Shown one piece after another: positions 31,676-45,200 of a stretch of 64,000 bases of DNA. The DNA comes from Lophius americanus (lineage: Eukaryota > Chordata > Actinopteri > Lophiiformes > Lophiidae). The notes under the pieces were generated by a model. That model ran no database searches, was not told the DNA's origin, and saw nothing but the letters and a program-made list of their open reading frames with translations. Positions within the stretch are counted from its first letter, which is position 1. Each line of letters opens with the position of its first letter. The position numbers and the translations under genes were made by a program. The stretch lies in assembly GCA_037951165.1 (NCBI GenBank), contig JBBDHG010000097.1, forward strand, positions 5,332,501-5,396,500, given 5' to 3'.

Positions 31676-31970
31676 TTTTCTTAACTTCTTTCTCCTCCTC
31701 TTTCTTCTTCTTCCTCATTCTTCTTCTTCCTCCTCTTTCTTCTTCTTCCTCCTCTTTCTACTTCTTCCTCATTCCTCATTCTTCTTCTTTCTTCCTCCTC
31801 CTCTTTCTTCTTCTTCCTCATTCTTCTTCTTCCTCCTCTTTCTACTTCTTCATCCTCTTTCTACTTCTTCCTCATTCCTCATTCTTCTTCTTTCTTCTTC
31901 TTCCTCATTCTTCTTCTTTCTCCTCTTTCTTCTTCTTCCTCCTTCCTTCCTCCTTTCTTCTTCTTCTTCT
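31676..31970 (+). repeat. TTC/TCC polypyrimidine tract
   Basis: About 295 bases almost free of purines, built from CTTCTTCCTC, CTCATTCTTC and CTTTCTACTT units that recur in blocks of roughly 35 bases. Confidence 0.92.
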
Positions 31971-34900
31971 GGTGGCTCCTAATTAGAGGATTCTTCATCT
32001 CCATTGAAGTTCTACTTTCACTTAGTTGAACATTGTTTTACACCGGATGCTCTTCCTTACGTAACCCTTTTGATTTATCGGGGAATGGGGAGAAAACCCA
32101 AAGACTTAAGACTTTTTGAGTCTTAACTTCCACCTCAAAGTGTGTTCAAACTCTAGTTTAAACACGAGCAGCTCTTGCTTCACGCCATCTTGTCTTTTTT
32201 CAAACTGACTGCCGATCGATGAAATTTAAACCTGCAGAAAAATCTCAAGTCAAACAACTAAACTTCTTCCCCTTCTCCTCATGCTGCTTGCAGAATCCAT
32301 TCGCCTCGCAAGTTATTATCCAGGCCGGGCCGTGCCGATCCCATCGTTACGTCTTCAGCATGTTTGTATGCTTGTATTTATTTTTACCTGACGCTTTTCG
32401 TCAGCGGCTGCAGCCAAAAGTAAAGGTTAACGTATAACAGTCCTCCATAATTGATCCCCTGCAAACCCCCGGTCATAGTTTACGAGTGCTTTGGTTGCAG
32501 CGTCTCTAGTTTGGTCAATAATGTTGCGGAGGGTGGTCTTAACAAGGCTACAGGGTGACCATGTGACTGACGAGGGTGCTCATGTGGGTCTTCATCCGTC
32601 AGTCAGCGGACGCCGGCTTGGATTGCAGAGCAGACGCTTTGGCAATCACGCCGCTGCTTCGATGATTTGACAGAAAAGGGGAAATCACAAGTCTGCATAT
32701 TCAAGGGCTGATAGAGTTTCATTCTTTCCTCCTCCTTTCAATTTACTTCTGTCTTCTCCTTCCTTTTCCGTCAGGCCCCTCGAACGGCGAGGGCGCCTTT
32801 CCAAACTGCACAGAAAACATTAAGCGGGAATTATTGGAAAGCTCTTTGCTCTTAAATGTCTACATTCTAAGCAACTCCCCTCTGATCTCCCCTTACTCCA
32901 ATAAACCATGTTAAGTGTGCGTAGCGTAACCCACGGAGTCGATATGGGAAATTTGCTCTCATTAGCAAACAGCTCCAGGTGGAGTTTACCTTGCTGAGGC
33001 AGCAGATGGGTGGGGTTCATATGTTCAATAATACAAATGAGTGAAAGTTTTGACAATCAAACAAAAGTGTTTCATAAATACATTTACGCCTTCATTGTGT
33101 CAATTCCTGAGTTTTAAGACAGACAGTCCCCACCCCTCTGGTAAACCCTGCAGGTTAAAACAAAGAAACAAAAGAAGGTATTTACACTAGCTGTTAGTTA
33201 AAGTCTGTTTTTGTACAAACCCTTCTCAGGTGCCAGCGAGTTCATCATTTCTCCCTCCGTTTTTCTGCCGCTGCCCAAGGATTTTTATTTATACTAGATG
33301 TTTCCAGCGCCGCTGCAGGAGGACGCTGCTGGTGCCCTTTTTTTTTTCTTTCTTTCTTTTTTCTTTTTTTTTTTTTTGCAATTCCACAACAAGTTGGTCT
33401 GTTCTAAGATGGAAAAGAAAAATTGAATGTTCTGAAATATTTGCGGCGGGGAAAAGGCCTCCTATGCGGTTCCCATGAGCCTCTTTGAGACCGTTGCGAG
33501 GGAGCCGCGGAGAGTGGCGAACGCTTTTGAGACCGACAATTCCGAACCACACATTACACTGCATGAGTTCTTTGGCTTTGAGCGTGCACACCCACATGCA
33601 TGCTAAACACAAACACATGCATGCTAAGGCAAACAAGGCATAAAACATGAGCATGGCGTACACTCACACACACAGCGGGCTCTCCCCCAACTACAAAGGG
33701 GAGTTTACATGACTTCCTATTATCCACGTCTCATTTCATCGGACCCACAACGATGCTGAAAACGTTGCTGTCGAGGAAAGCGGGCCTTACTGCCGCAGAC
33801 ATCGTGAGTTCTGTTGTTGTGGATCGAACTAAAATCTAAATTTCCCGTCATCCTTTAACTTTGGGCGAGATGTCGGATTAGACACTTGGCATATCAATCA
33901 GATCTTATGCTCCATAGCTGCTCCCTGGTCTTGGAATTTGAGATTTGGAGTGTTTCCGGGTCGTTACGAGGCCCGTTTCCTCCAGTAGATTAGGGGAGTC
34001 GCCATCGCAGGACATCAGATGTTACTTTTTTTTTAAATTTCCCATGATGCAATTCTTGCTGTCTCTCCATCTTCGTGAATCACATTTTAATTCAGGCCAT
34101 TAGTTGGAAGCTTGCAGCGTGAACACCTAATGGTCCAGATGACATCACTCTGACATCACTGGAGTTGTTGTCCCTCATCCTGGCTGAGGGGAGGAAGGAT
34201 TTAGGAATGGTTTCCATCTGTCATGTTCAGTTTCTGGAGCAGGACTCGAAAACTTTTTCAGAAACTTTCTTTAGACAACAAGCTGTAGTTAAGTGATGCG
34301 TATGGCTATTCAAAGTTTTTAAAAAAAATGATTTTCTTTCCACAGTTTGGTTTCAGGGCCTTTTACTTGACATTCATTTTTGCAGCAAGTGACAAACTTT
34401 TTCTGTGTTTTGGCTTTTTCGGTCACACACCAGCACCAACCTTCTGGGGTTCTAGAGTATAATTGTATTAAAACTGTGATGACTAGTTCCTACTTTGCAC
34501 ACGGCTATTATTCCTACAGCCTCACAGCTACACCCGGACAGAACAGCAACGAAAACGCTTCTGGGTTTTTATTCTCCATTCCTTTTTTTTTTGATTTTAA
34601 CTGAAAAAACGAAAAAGGAGAAACCACTTCCTCTGTTTGTGTGCAGTGTTTCTGTTTCTGTGTCATTGTGACGCTGAGAAGTTACCGGCTGAGCCTGCAT
34701 TCCAGCGTTTTCAGTCATTTGGGCCGATCCTTCTGCATAATTAGCATTTTCACAACGTTGTTGCCTGAACATTCAAGGAAAAACTTCCTTTTTCGGCATA
34801 ACTCTCGTCATGTGAATGTGGCCTTCATCGACACGTCAGGATCAGATCTCAGACTCTTTCTTAGGACATCTGATCTCTTCTATGCTTTTTGCTTCAATGG

Positions 34901-36447
34901 TAGGAAGATGAATCAAAGCTCATTCTGTGAGTGGCATTTATCTCGGATGTTTTCTTTCTTACATTTTCCTGCTTATATTTTCTCCCATACGGTGGAAGGG
35001 CGTCTTAAATATATTGGAAAAATTAAAGCTTTTCATGTATTTATTTATTTCTATCAAGATAATGTACCTTTTGTTTTTTTTTTAAATCTCAGACATACAA
35101 TTAACGGCGACATCTTGAATATCTCCCTCACTGTCTTCAGTCAAACGCAGCCGTGGCGCGGGATCAAGTGTGTTTCATGTTTCTTCTGTTATGACAAAAA
35201 CTCCCCACTTCGTGATCGGTATCATTCATCTTGATTCTGCTCCTCTCGTGTGCAGAAACGTCACCCTCCTCAAAAAGCAGATGAGCCTTCACTTCACCAC
35301 TAGCAGCGGTTTGGAGTAATGGGGCGTGGCAGCAGGAGGCCTCCGAAATGGACCCTGTGGTAAAACAGTGCGGGCCAGGATAATGTGGTCACACCCACTG
35401 AAGCGCAAATCCAACTGGTTGTCAGCCAGCTTGTCTGTGTAGGGCGTTGCTATGGAATCCAGGCCTTAACAAAGTCTTTAATCGAGTCGTTGTCATCATG
35501 CGATGGCGGTGAGTGTCTGGGCTTGCAGCGGAGAGATGGAGGCTCCAGTGGGAGGTATCTTCTGCGTGAGGCTCAGAATAGAAACGTACCACTTGACGTA
35601 CGGCTCTGAATGCGGCCCATCCTGGCAATACACACATCAGGTCCGTGCCTTGTGTCAGGAAGTTCTCGGGGCGACGGCGCCTTTGGAACACATTCATAAA
35701 TGACATGCTCCTGACACGCTCCTGGCTCATGTCTGCTTGCACTGTATGCGGTATGCTATGTACTGTATACGCTGTTGGATTAGCACAAGTGTTGAGTGTG
35801 GTGTCCGGCGATGACGAGGAGGGGGCGCTGGCTCGGCTATGGAGCTGACTGAGCTCGGACCTCAGGTTTCTGCCAAGTAATCCAACCCACTTTAGATGGT
35901 GGGGACGGGCGGCAGCGTGGTGGCATGCTGACATTTGTGCCAGAGGGTTTCATGCGCAAGAATACGCAGGCAGCACTTAATGGTAACGGTAGCGGTGCCA
36001 CGCATGAGGGGAACGCCAGGCTCTCCACCTGTCCGCCTTCGTCACGCCACTAATGCTAATGGCGTGTTTTGGGAGCACCCATCAGCCTGACATGAGTCCA
36101 CGTCGGGGACCGGGTCAGACCGACTACTGTATTGTCCGAGGGAGTTGATTTGTCTCGGTTCACAGCTGGTGTGTAACCACATAAAATGGCCCTCAAGTCG
36201 ATGGTCCCCCGTGGGTGGGTCTGCCGCTACAGGAGGGAAAATCGCTGCCTCAGCAAGCTGTTTAGTCTCATTCTCAAGGAGCTTACGCTGTGTCTCCCTG
36301 TTTAATATGGGAAACATACGCTGCTGGCCTGTGATGTCAATTGTTATTGCTGGAGGCCTGCTATAGGAAAAATCTCATTTGCCATTGTAAAGCACTGCAG
36401 TGAAAAGGAGCTTATGTCATAAAGACTCTATTGTAGCTGCTGCGGGG

Positions 36448-36449
<2 letters not shown>

Positions 36450-36488
<39 letters not shown>
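36450..36488 (+). repeat. (GT)n microsatellite
   Basis: About 19 units. Confidence 0.95.
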
Positions 36489-36489
<1 letters not shown>

Positions 36490-38844
36490 CTATACTTTGA
36501 GCCGTAGATGCTGGTTTTCACGTGTGTTTCCCTCACATTTGTGCAGGTTTCAGGGAACAATGCTTTCTGGGCTTGTGTGTTCGTGGCGCACACAAAGGCA
36601 GTAAAGCGGTGGGGATTTATGAATGACTGCTGTCAGTTCAGGCTGTCGTAACTGATGACATATTTCTTCTGCCTGCCCCTCCGTGATTTGTACGAGCTTT
36701 TTCATGTAACCGTGCAACGCCGAGACTGTTGTTGATGGGAGATAAGTTAAGACGATAACGGGGATCAGCGAGGGAGTCGTGGTGTGTGTCAGCCTGAGGA
36801 GACTAGCAGGTTGAAAGGTCACTAGTCTTTCAGGATACTGGGCTGCAGGACAACAATTGCAAATCCATTATGTATTCAAAATACATAAATAAAAATGTCT
36901 GTCTGTCTGCTACAACCTTTCCAAACTGCACTGTCCCTACCTGACCTGCTGCTCAGTCACTTAGCCTCCCTACTGTAAATAACCCGAAACAAGGCAAGCG
37001 ATCCGTGACCCGTTTGTGGAAGTCACCGGCAAATGATCCAGCAAATGTCTTTACAGGAAGAAGATTCCTGATTTCTTGAGCTTACAAGAGATGAAATGTG
37101 TGTTGTACTTAACGTCTCTGCCGTCATTCTGGATCAAAGTCACAAGGCCTGACCCTCCTGGGATAGCCTCAAAAGTTCCTCCAGCATTTCTTACCTTTCC
37201 AACGACATGTCTCCGAGAGCAGCGCTGGCGGAGGGTTTAGAACCGTTTGCATCGCAGTAAGGTTCAAATCCGCTCGGTGGTGATGTGACGAATCACTGCT
37301 TTTCTGTCCGATCGGAATACAGCCAGCAATAATAAACGGCTGTTTTAACAAATATCAAAATTCACTAAACTCACCAAAGCTGTTCAACGTTTTAAATAAA
37401 GACCATCCTCCTGTCTTTCTTTAAAAGTAGTTTGCCAGTTCATCGTAGAGCCGCCATCTTAGATGAGCCTTATGGATAATGAATGATTGAATAGGACGCC
37501 GCTATCTTTCAGTTCCATTAAAAGATCCTTTTCCACTGACATGGAGGGAAGTGCTGACAGTCCTATTTCTCTGATAAGATTTAATGTAACTTTGTGAAAT
37601 TAACTTCTCAGTCGTCTAGTGAGACAAAAGGAGCACGGCCAACGTAACCGACTTTGAAATCTGATTGGTTTAAAAAAACGGGCCTGCTTTTTGACGAGCA
37701 GAAAACCTCAAGCGGGTCCCACCTCCATATTCGTGTTCCGGAATGGACTTTGTTGGTTGATGATAAGTTTAGAAAATCAGTGTTTTTCACAGTAAAGTGG
37801 ACTTAAGGAACTCACCTCAGGTGTTGCTGTTTCCTGTTGCCAGTTGATGGGAATGTTTTGTTGTAGGGAATCAAACTCGCAGCTTTATGATAAAACCCCA
37901 CCAACATTTTTGAAGAAAAATCAATATAGAAACTGAGTCCCCCCCCCACCCCCCCTCACCCAGTTGATAGAAAACCTCCTTCTCACTGCTTGATTAATCT
38001 CATTAAAGCTACTTATGCCCACTTCCACCTGGGGAGTTGTTTCTCTGGCCCACGGGGTTCTGCTGGCTCACTCCCAGCTGGATGCAAATGCCAAGGCCTA
38101 AAATATAAAACAAACTCCGCCAGCATTCTCTGAATTCATCAAGCTTATTATTAATGACCTCTCATGATGAACTGCGCCAAGTGGAGATGATTGATACACA
38201 GAATTGGAGCAGCATCATAAAAAAGCCAAGAATTGAAAAATGCAGCTTAGTGGATATCAGATCAATAATTGTTAGCCTTGTAATCGCTCTCGGACTGGAG
38301 TACCAGCGGGCGAGGAGTCTGTCTGAGCCGCGGTTGGAGCGACAACAGGCACTCGTATGATGAATTGTGGAACGTATGAAGGAGTCCGTAAACATTTGCA
38401 TGATGCAAAAAGGTCTTTACAAAATGAAATACGTGCAATAATCCTTTAGAAAAAACACCAGGGCGCAACAAGTAAAGGATGTGAGGTGGGGGGCGGGGGG
38501 GAGTTTGGTGCCGGCGGACGAGACAAACTATATGTTTGATTTCTCTTATGAATGCGGACTGTACTGGCGAGAGGACCGAAGCAAAACGTTGGATATTTAT
38601 TGCCGCCGCAGTTTTTCTATTCGTTTTTCATTCCTGAGACCGCCACCTCCATCTCAATAAGCCTCCCCTCTCATTCAGCTTCTCTGTGTTTTACAGAGCG
38701 GCAGATTTGTGCGCTGTCCTCTAAATCATTTCCCTCTCTAGCAGATTGCTCCCTGCTGGAATATTGGCCTGACAGCCGTTTTTTTTTTTTTTCTTTTCCC
38801 CCCTCTCTCCCTTGCTTCCCCAGTGGATTCATTTACATTTATAC

Positions 38845-38965
38845 ACACAGCAATTAATTACAGGCTGGCGCTGGCCTTGTAAATTAGAGGGAGTTGAGGT
38901 CGCCCTCATTATTGCCCCTGACAGTTAAAGCCTTGTTTAGGTCGTGACAAGGTTGACTTCAGACG
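38845..38965. promoter_or_regulatory. Candidate conserved non-coding element
   Basis: Contains CAATTAATTACAGG (homeodomain TAATTA core), TAAATTAGAGG and CCTTGTTTAGG in a compact repeat-free stretch. Conservation untested. Confidence 0.25.
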
Positions 38966-40611
38966 GGGACAGTAGAAGCTCAGCAGGGACTGGCTGGTTT
39001 TCATTGCATGGGAGATCACTTTCCAGCGAATGGAAAAAAAAAATAGAAGTAATGTTTAATCTTAATGTTTCTTTTTTTTTTGTTTTAACCCGGTAATGTC
39101 CTCCTCGACTGTACGGTTGAGCACATCATGTCTTATTGAAAAATGTTTGCCAACCTTTTTACAATATGAGCCGGTAGCGGCATATAGATGCTAAAGAGTA
39201 AGGGGCCAAGGTTGGAGCCTAGGGCGTCACCGAGGGTTTTTATTAATTTATTTTTTTTTGGATATCGTTGAGGACTTACTCGAGAGAGTTATGTAATTTG
39301 ATTCAACTAAAAGAGTCTAATAAGGGTCATAGTTTTCTAAAAAGCATGCTTTGTCAAAATAGTTCAGCTAATCTAATTAAAATAAACTATTTCCCACGAA
39401 ATTAAAATTTTCAGCATGAAATAGTTTTATAAGTAAGATTTTATTTTTTGCCATTTTAAAACACAGCTCGCCACATAATTCAGTCGTGTGTTTTTTTTGC
39501 TGCATTATGTAAGATGTGGAAATTAAAAAATGCCCTGAAAAAAATGAAATATGCAAACAAATCATTTTTCTCTTTCTTCCTGGAGAGGACATTGGAATCC
39601 AAAGCGTTTTTTTTTTTGCAAAGCTAGTGTTCTGCATTTGTGAAAACGCTATTGTCTTTGCACTTAAAGGTCATCACACCAGGCCTTCAGATAAAAATTG
39701 CTCCCTGTGTGTTTTGGGGGTCTTTCTTTTCCAAATTCTTGTGGAGGGGATTTTCTACAGACGGCGGAGTCGGGCAGGGGACTTCTCACGGTATCGGCCT
39801 TTTCATGTGAAGATGCTTCAACTTTTTCCCGGCTACTTCTCTCACAAGGCCCTTCTTTCTTCTCTGTCACGCAGCGATGTGTTTGTGCATACCTCGCCGG
39901 CTCGACAAAAGAAGGCAGAGATCCTATTCACTTCTGCCTTTGACATTCACCTCTTGTTTTTACAATCTTTCCAAGGCGCGCTGTTTGCACAGTGGAACAG
40001 GCTTTGTCTTGAAGAAGCGGGACAATGGCGAGCACCATAATGTAATCTCTTAAGGGCAGTGAGCAAAGGGGCGAGGTTGGGATGTATGTGCTGGCGCTTG
40101 CCCTTACCGTCCCGCTCCCTCCCTCCTGCCCTTTGCTTCAGCAATATTTCATGTTAAGAGCGACTTGGGAGAGAATGCGTGTTGTCACTTAAGCCGCTTT
40201 AGTGTTCACCTAGGTCCTTTTGTGAAGGGAGCACAAAGGCTTCTCACTCATGCAAACATCCCCTTCCCTCATTCCTCTCATTAAAGGTGTACGCCGTAGC
40301 TGTCTGCCCACCCACATGCATACCTGCAACCGTGTCTTTTTTTTATCGACAAGACCGCAAACATTTTTTACCTTTCTTCTATCTTACCCAACCTTTAAGT
40401 CAGAATTTTGGCAAAAAGCTGAATCTCACGTGGAATCAAAGGCCTGTGTTTTCTCCACACAACAAATCAGGTACCTCTCAACCTGCTCAGGATCGGAGTA
40501 GGCTTGAGTATCTTCTACAGCCTCACCTTTCCACATAGACTGTGGAGGCTGCATTAGAAAATATTTTCAAACTAAGGCAAAACTCCAATGAAGGAGTTTT
40601 ATGGGGTATCG

Positions 40612-40672
40612 GGCCTAGTGTCGGTCAGGCTTAGTGTCGGGCTTAGAGTCGGACTTAGTGTCGGGCTTAGCC
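40612..40672 (+). repeat. Short tandem repeat (GGCTTAGTGTC)
   Basis: Four to five imperfect copies of a GTCGG(G)CTTAGT unit just before the longer minisatellite. Confidence 0.75.
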
Positions 40673-40739
40673 ACATTGAAAAGTCAAAAAGTCTAATATT
40701 GTGTGGATAAAGACATATTTTCCGGAAAAATGTTGTAAT

Positions 40740-41235
40740 TTTACGAGGAAAAATTCCGAATTTTACATGAATCTTTTTTTTTGTAATTTCACCAGAATAA
40801 TGTCGTCATGTTACGAGAAGAAAGTCGTCATTTTACAAAAAGAAAAGCGGTAATTTTACGAGAAGAAAGGGAATATAGTCGTCATTTTACGAGAATAAAG
40901 TCGTCATGTTACGAGAAAAAAGAGAATAAATTCATAACTTTATGAGAATAAAGTCGTCATTTTACAAGAAAGAAATGTCATTTTACGAGAAGAAAGAATA
41001 AAGTCGTCATTTTACGAGAGTCATAATTTTACGAGAATAAAGTCGTCGTTTGAGAAAGTCGTCGTTTTACGAGAATAAAGTTGTCATTTTACGAGAATAA
41101 AGTCGTCATTTTACGAGAGTCATAATTTTACGAGAATAAAGTCGTCGTTTGAGAAAGTCGTCGTTTTACGAGAATAAAGTTGTCATTTTACGAGAATAAA
41201 GTCGTCATTTCACGAGAACAGTCATCATTTTAAGA
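40740..41235 (+). repeat. Minisatellite, ~22-bp unit (AGTCGTCATTTTACGAGAATAA)
   Basis: Imperfect copies of AGTCGTCATTTTACGAGAAT. Within it, 41001-41099 and 41100-41198 are identical over 99 bases, showing a recent higher-order tandem duplication. Confidence 0.92.
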
Positions 41236-42861
41236 CTGGCAAAGACGTTTTGCATGGCTTTCCGTCGTCTAATGTCTTACGTGTTGTTCTGTACCCATAC
41301 AGACACACACTAACTAACTCACACACTCACTCACACACACAGCCTTGTGTGTCACTGTGCTAGTGAAGTAATCAGATTACTTTAGGATCACTGTTTATGA
41401 AATAAGCCTCCATTTAGGTTATTTGACGACTAAATCCGTCATTGCAGCATCTCCTACTCCACAAAGGAGACGACTTCCTTCCAAGTCTGTCCGGTTCTTT
41501 CTTCGGAACAAACCCAGATGTTTACACATTGTTTTTCAAACATCTAATACTAATGATCACGTTTTCTTCCAAAAGATTCAATATTTATTGATTTGTAATT
41601 CTATTATTATTGAAAAACAGTTTGACAAGATTCTCCATGTTTTTCTGTTCAGCTTCAATGAGCAGCTTAAAATAACGACTTTAATCTCCTAAAATAACCT
41701 TTTCACGTTTTTTCTTTATATTGGACCTGCTCCTTTTTCTCTTCGCAATTTGGCGAATTGCGCTGAAGTGCATCTAGAGAGAACAGATGTATTACCAAAC
41801 ATAAGAATCTTCAGTTCACACATAACGAGATTTTAAATCTTCTATAGAGAGAAAAAGCATTTGCGCCCCTGAACCTAATTAAAAGTTCCCTTCTTCGCCA
41901 ACCAGCTCAGAATCTCAGAATCTCAGTCTCACCCGGATCAGACCTTCACTAGTCGACTCAAAAACTCTCCTGCTCGGGATCATCATCTTGCTTCATGACC
42001 CGATGGTGCTTGAGCTTCCGATCACATACTGATGACCTGACATTCTCCTTCAGAATATTCTGCTTCCCAGCAGGATTCCTGTTTTCTTACAGCAGACGTC
42101 ACAAACGTTTGTCTTCAGAGAATATTCCCCCCACACCTCTGAGGGTCCTCACCATTTTGTTGTGAGCTAGTTGCTGTTGGGCATAAACGTTCTTCTGGGT
42201 TGAGCTGTGGTTTTCATCACGTCATCCTTTCACGGAAGACATTTTTTTGCCCGGTGTCTTCGGAATGGTGGAGCTAAAAAGTCAGCCTTTAAAAAAACAA
42301 ACAAACAAACAATCAAACATGGGCTTTGTTGTGAGACCTTCACTGAGATGAGCGAAACCTGCGATTCCGTGTCTGCCTTGAATCTTTGCTGACCTCACGG
42401 ATGAACCCTCGCCACCGTCTTGGAGGAACCTTTGAAGGTCAGACGTGTCTGTGAAGGTTCACTATTGTTCCGAGTCTTCTCCGTTTAGAGATAATGGGTC
42501 TCGCTGGAGTCCCGGAGCTTTAGAAGGAGCTTTGTAGAGCGTAGACTGATTTATTTATATCTGCTTCTCCCTCATCTCTGCTGGAATTTCTTTTGATTTT
42601 TGCTTTCGTGTGAATGGTCTATTGAAGCGATGGTAATATTGGTAATCGGGTCCGGGTGTGTCCAGTCCAGACGCAACCAGGGTGAATATATATATTCCCA
42701 CTGGAACGTTTTTCCCTTTACGAAAAATCCACTTTGTGTTTCTTTGAGATTTAGGTTACGTTACCTTTTAAATCCCTCATTAAATGATGATGGCATCTTC
42801 CTCACCTCGTAATGTTTTCACCTTTAAGTGGTCAACTAGCTAAAAGGATTAGGGAAACATA

Positions 42862-42897
42862 TCCACTCGCTTAAACCGAGACGTTTAAGCGAGTGGA
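42862..42897. repeat. Perfect inverted repeat, 15-bp arms
   Basis: The left arm TCCACTCGCTTAAAC (42862-42876) and right arm GTTTAAGCGAGTGGA (42883-42897) are exact reverse complements around the 6-base loop CGAGAC. Confidence 0.92.
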
Positions 42898-44374
42898 AAC
42901 ATCTCCTTTTTCCTCCGGCGCAGACGTGGAAGCGGCCGCTCCGAGCCTCATGTGGTGCTCAGCTCATTGGGAGAGCGTCCGTCTCATAGAGTTCCATTGT
43001 TCCGACCCACAGTGTGTCGGCGTCCGCACAAGTGGCGCCGACAGCTGCGGTGGGACGACATGTGGGACTGTCCATATTTTGTTGTGTGAATGTGTGCATT
43101 CATAGTGCAGGTGCAGACATGGCTCCTGACGGAACCTGCTGTATCTCCGGCTCATGTAACGTGTCTTTTGCCTCTTTTTATTGCTGTCCGCAACGCCATG
43201 ATGTCACGGCTTCGCTTTTGCCAGCAGCGAGTCTCGGGCCTTTTCGAATTCCCTGGTCTAAGTTTATTTTCGGGACAGGTGCTTTTTTTTGCCAACGCTG
43301 GGATAGCGTGTTCCACTTTACAGATGTTGGACAGGAGGACGAAAAGTGTAGCTGTTGGTTCCTGCGTTGGTCCCGGGGAACCTGGAATGGACTGAGCTGA
43401 GGTGGATTTGAAAGAGGACTGAAGAAAGTGAGACAGAAAAATCTGAACGGATTTACTTTAATTGGACACAGTGGGAGAAAACTGTTAATGAGGGGCATGT
43501 TGGGTAATAAATGTGTTTTCCCAGTGAGGACGGATACCCTTTATTACTTGGGTCCGGGTTTATGACCCAAGTTATAATCATGAGGGAATACCAGCATTTC
43601 TTTTTTTCTAATCACTGTCAAACAATATGGCCAATATTTGCAAAATCACAAAATGAAATATCTTGCATGAGCTCCGTTGTTCAGGAGCTCTGCTGCCGAA
43701 TGGCCTAAACTGACGGCGGTGACCTTCAGGTCAAGTCTTCACTTCTCTTACATCAGAGAAAAAAAACCAAAAAAAACCAACGACTCCTGTGAAACGAAAC
43801 TCGTGGAACTTTGTTTTCAGACTCTGCTGGGATAATTCGTTTGAACACACCACATGATCCCGTGACTCCACTTGAAGCTGGAACATGGAAACAATGAATT
43901 CTAGTTTCAACGTTCCTTTTGTTCACTAGTCTTCCAGCGAAATACTGCAGCTCATAAATGGTTAAGACTCACATGCAGGAGCTTGAAGATCTGCAGAAGC
44001 AATTATTGAGATCTATACTCATGAACTGCAGCTACGCCCTCAGCGACTACAACACAGTGTCACACCTGCACACAGTCGGTCAGTGGGAACAATCCTTCAA
44101 CGTTACTGTTATTCTACATATCTCCAAAACGTGACGTAACCTTTCCACGAGGCTCTTATCTATATATGCAGTAATTACATTTCCGTCCACGCATGCAGAA
44201 AAGCATGGACTCTTTCTGCAGAAATGCATGTGTGGCTTCACGCGAGGCAGGGACTGTCCTCTACCAGGCGGTCAGCTGTCTCTCAGATTACCCAGAATAC
44301 CCCAGGTGCATCATCTGCAGATAATGGCGGGGCGTGTGGAGCGGAGGAATTAGAGAAATGGATGGTAGTTGAAG

Positions 44375-44394
44375 AAAAAAAAAAAAAAAAAAAA
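44375..44394 (+). repeat. Poly-A run
   Basis: 20 A. Confidence 0.9.
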
Positions 44395-44859
44395 GACGAA
44401 AAAACAAACCAGGAAACAGAATAACTGGTTCTGCAGACATGTGGAACGTGTTCAGACGGGTCACCAGGAGCTGCCGAGTGTGAACGCCGCTCAAGGGATT
44501 ACAAAAGGGTTGCTCCTGCAGCCCCTCGGCTTCGTCACGTTAGTCAGGTCGCCCTGCCTGTTCCACAGAAAGAAGAAAACACCACATCACACGGAGATGT
44601 TCACAGGCGCGTTTCCAAGTGCGACTATTCCGTTATCGCTGTTATTCCTTGTAGCACACACAAGCCTTTGAGATGTTCTGGTCGGAATCGGCCTTAATTG
44701 CGCCCTGGGAGAAAGAAGAAAAGCAAAGTGCATCCATGAGAAAAGCATTTGCTTGATTAAATACATGAATAAAAGATCACACGTTGCCAGTGTGGGCTTT
44801 TTTTCTTCATTGTTCTCAATTAGCCTCAAATTGTGGAATCAAAGGCGTGTTTGTACTGC

Positions 44860-45200
44860 GCTCTCAGATGCGGGCGTTAAGGCGGCGCCGTCCCGACGCA
44901 TATTGTTGGAGCGCTGCGTTTTGTTGCTGGATTGCGTGAGCACAGCCGCTCTTCTTACTGCGCTCAGTTCTTTAATTAGCGGCCTCCTACTCTCAATTAA
45001 GACTAGCTCCCATCCTCTCTCAAATTGGGGGCCCACTCGGCGCCGGTCCTGTTCCAATCGCGGTAACTTCAAAGGCGATCCATCGGCATGTGGGCTTTAC
45101 TCTCATGCTATTATCTGTTTGGGGCCGCTGGTTTAGTGAATTCCTCCTCGTGTGCGTGTGAGGCTTTAATAAGCCTGACCTCAGGTTAGCGTTCAGAGTG
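44860..45200. promoter_or_regulatory. Candidate conserved non-coding element
   Basis: Repeat-free segment with TTTAATTAGCGG and CTCAATTAAGAC homeodomain-type sites and a balanced base composition. Conservation untested. Confidence 0.25.

Larger units (their letters stand above)
28666..36000. other. Presumed sox6 intron, proximal part
   Basis: No coding exon recognised. It contains a CT-rich tract (29,246-29,482), a GT run (30,096-30,132), a CT run (31,152-31,210), a TTC/TCC tract (31,676-31,970) and one non-repetitive island singled out at 30,780-31,015. Open frames here are low-complexity or unlike known proteins. Confidence 0.45.

Noticed and set aside
34641..35234. 197-codon plus-strand ORF
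   Set aside because: Composition is Phe/Cys/Ser-rich without any recognisable domain, splice context or codon pattern; long frames arise by chance in T-rich DNA.
39516..40040. 174-codon plus-strand ORF
   Set aside because: No homology that I recognise and no splice signals; overlapping antisense frames are equally open.
40740..41235. Possible CRISPR-like array
   Set aside because: Units are contiguous tandem variants without unique spacers; it is a eukaryotic minisatellite.
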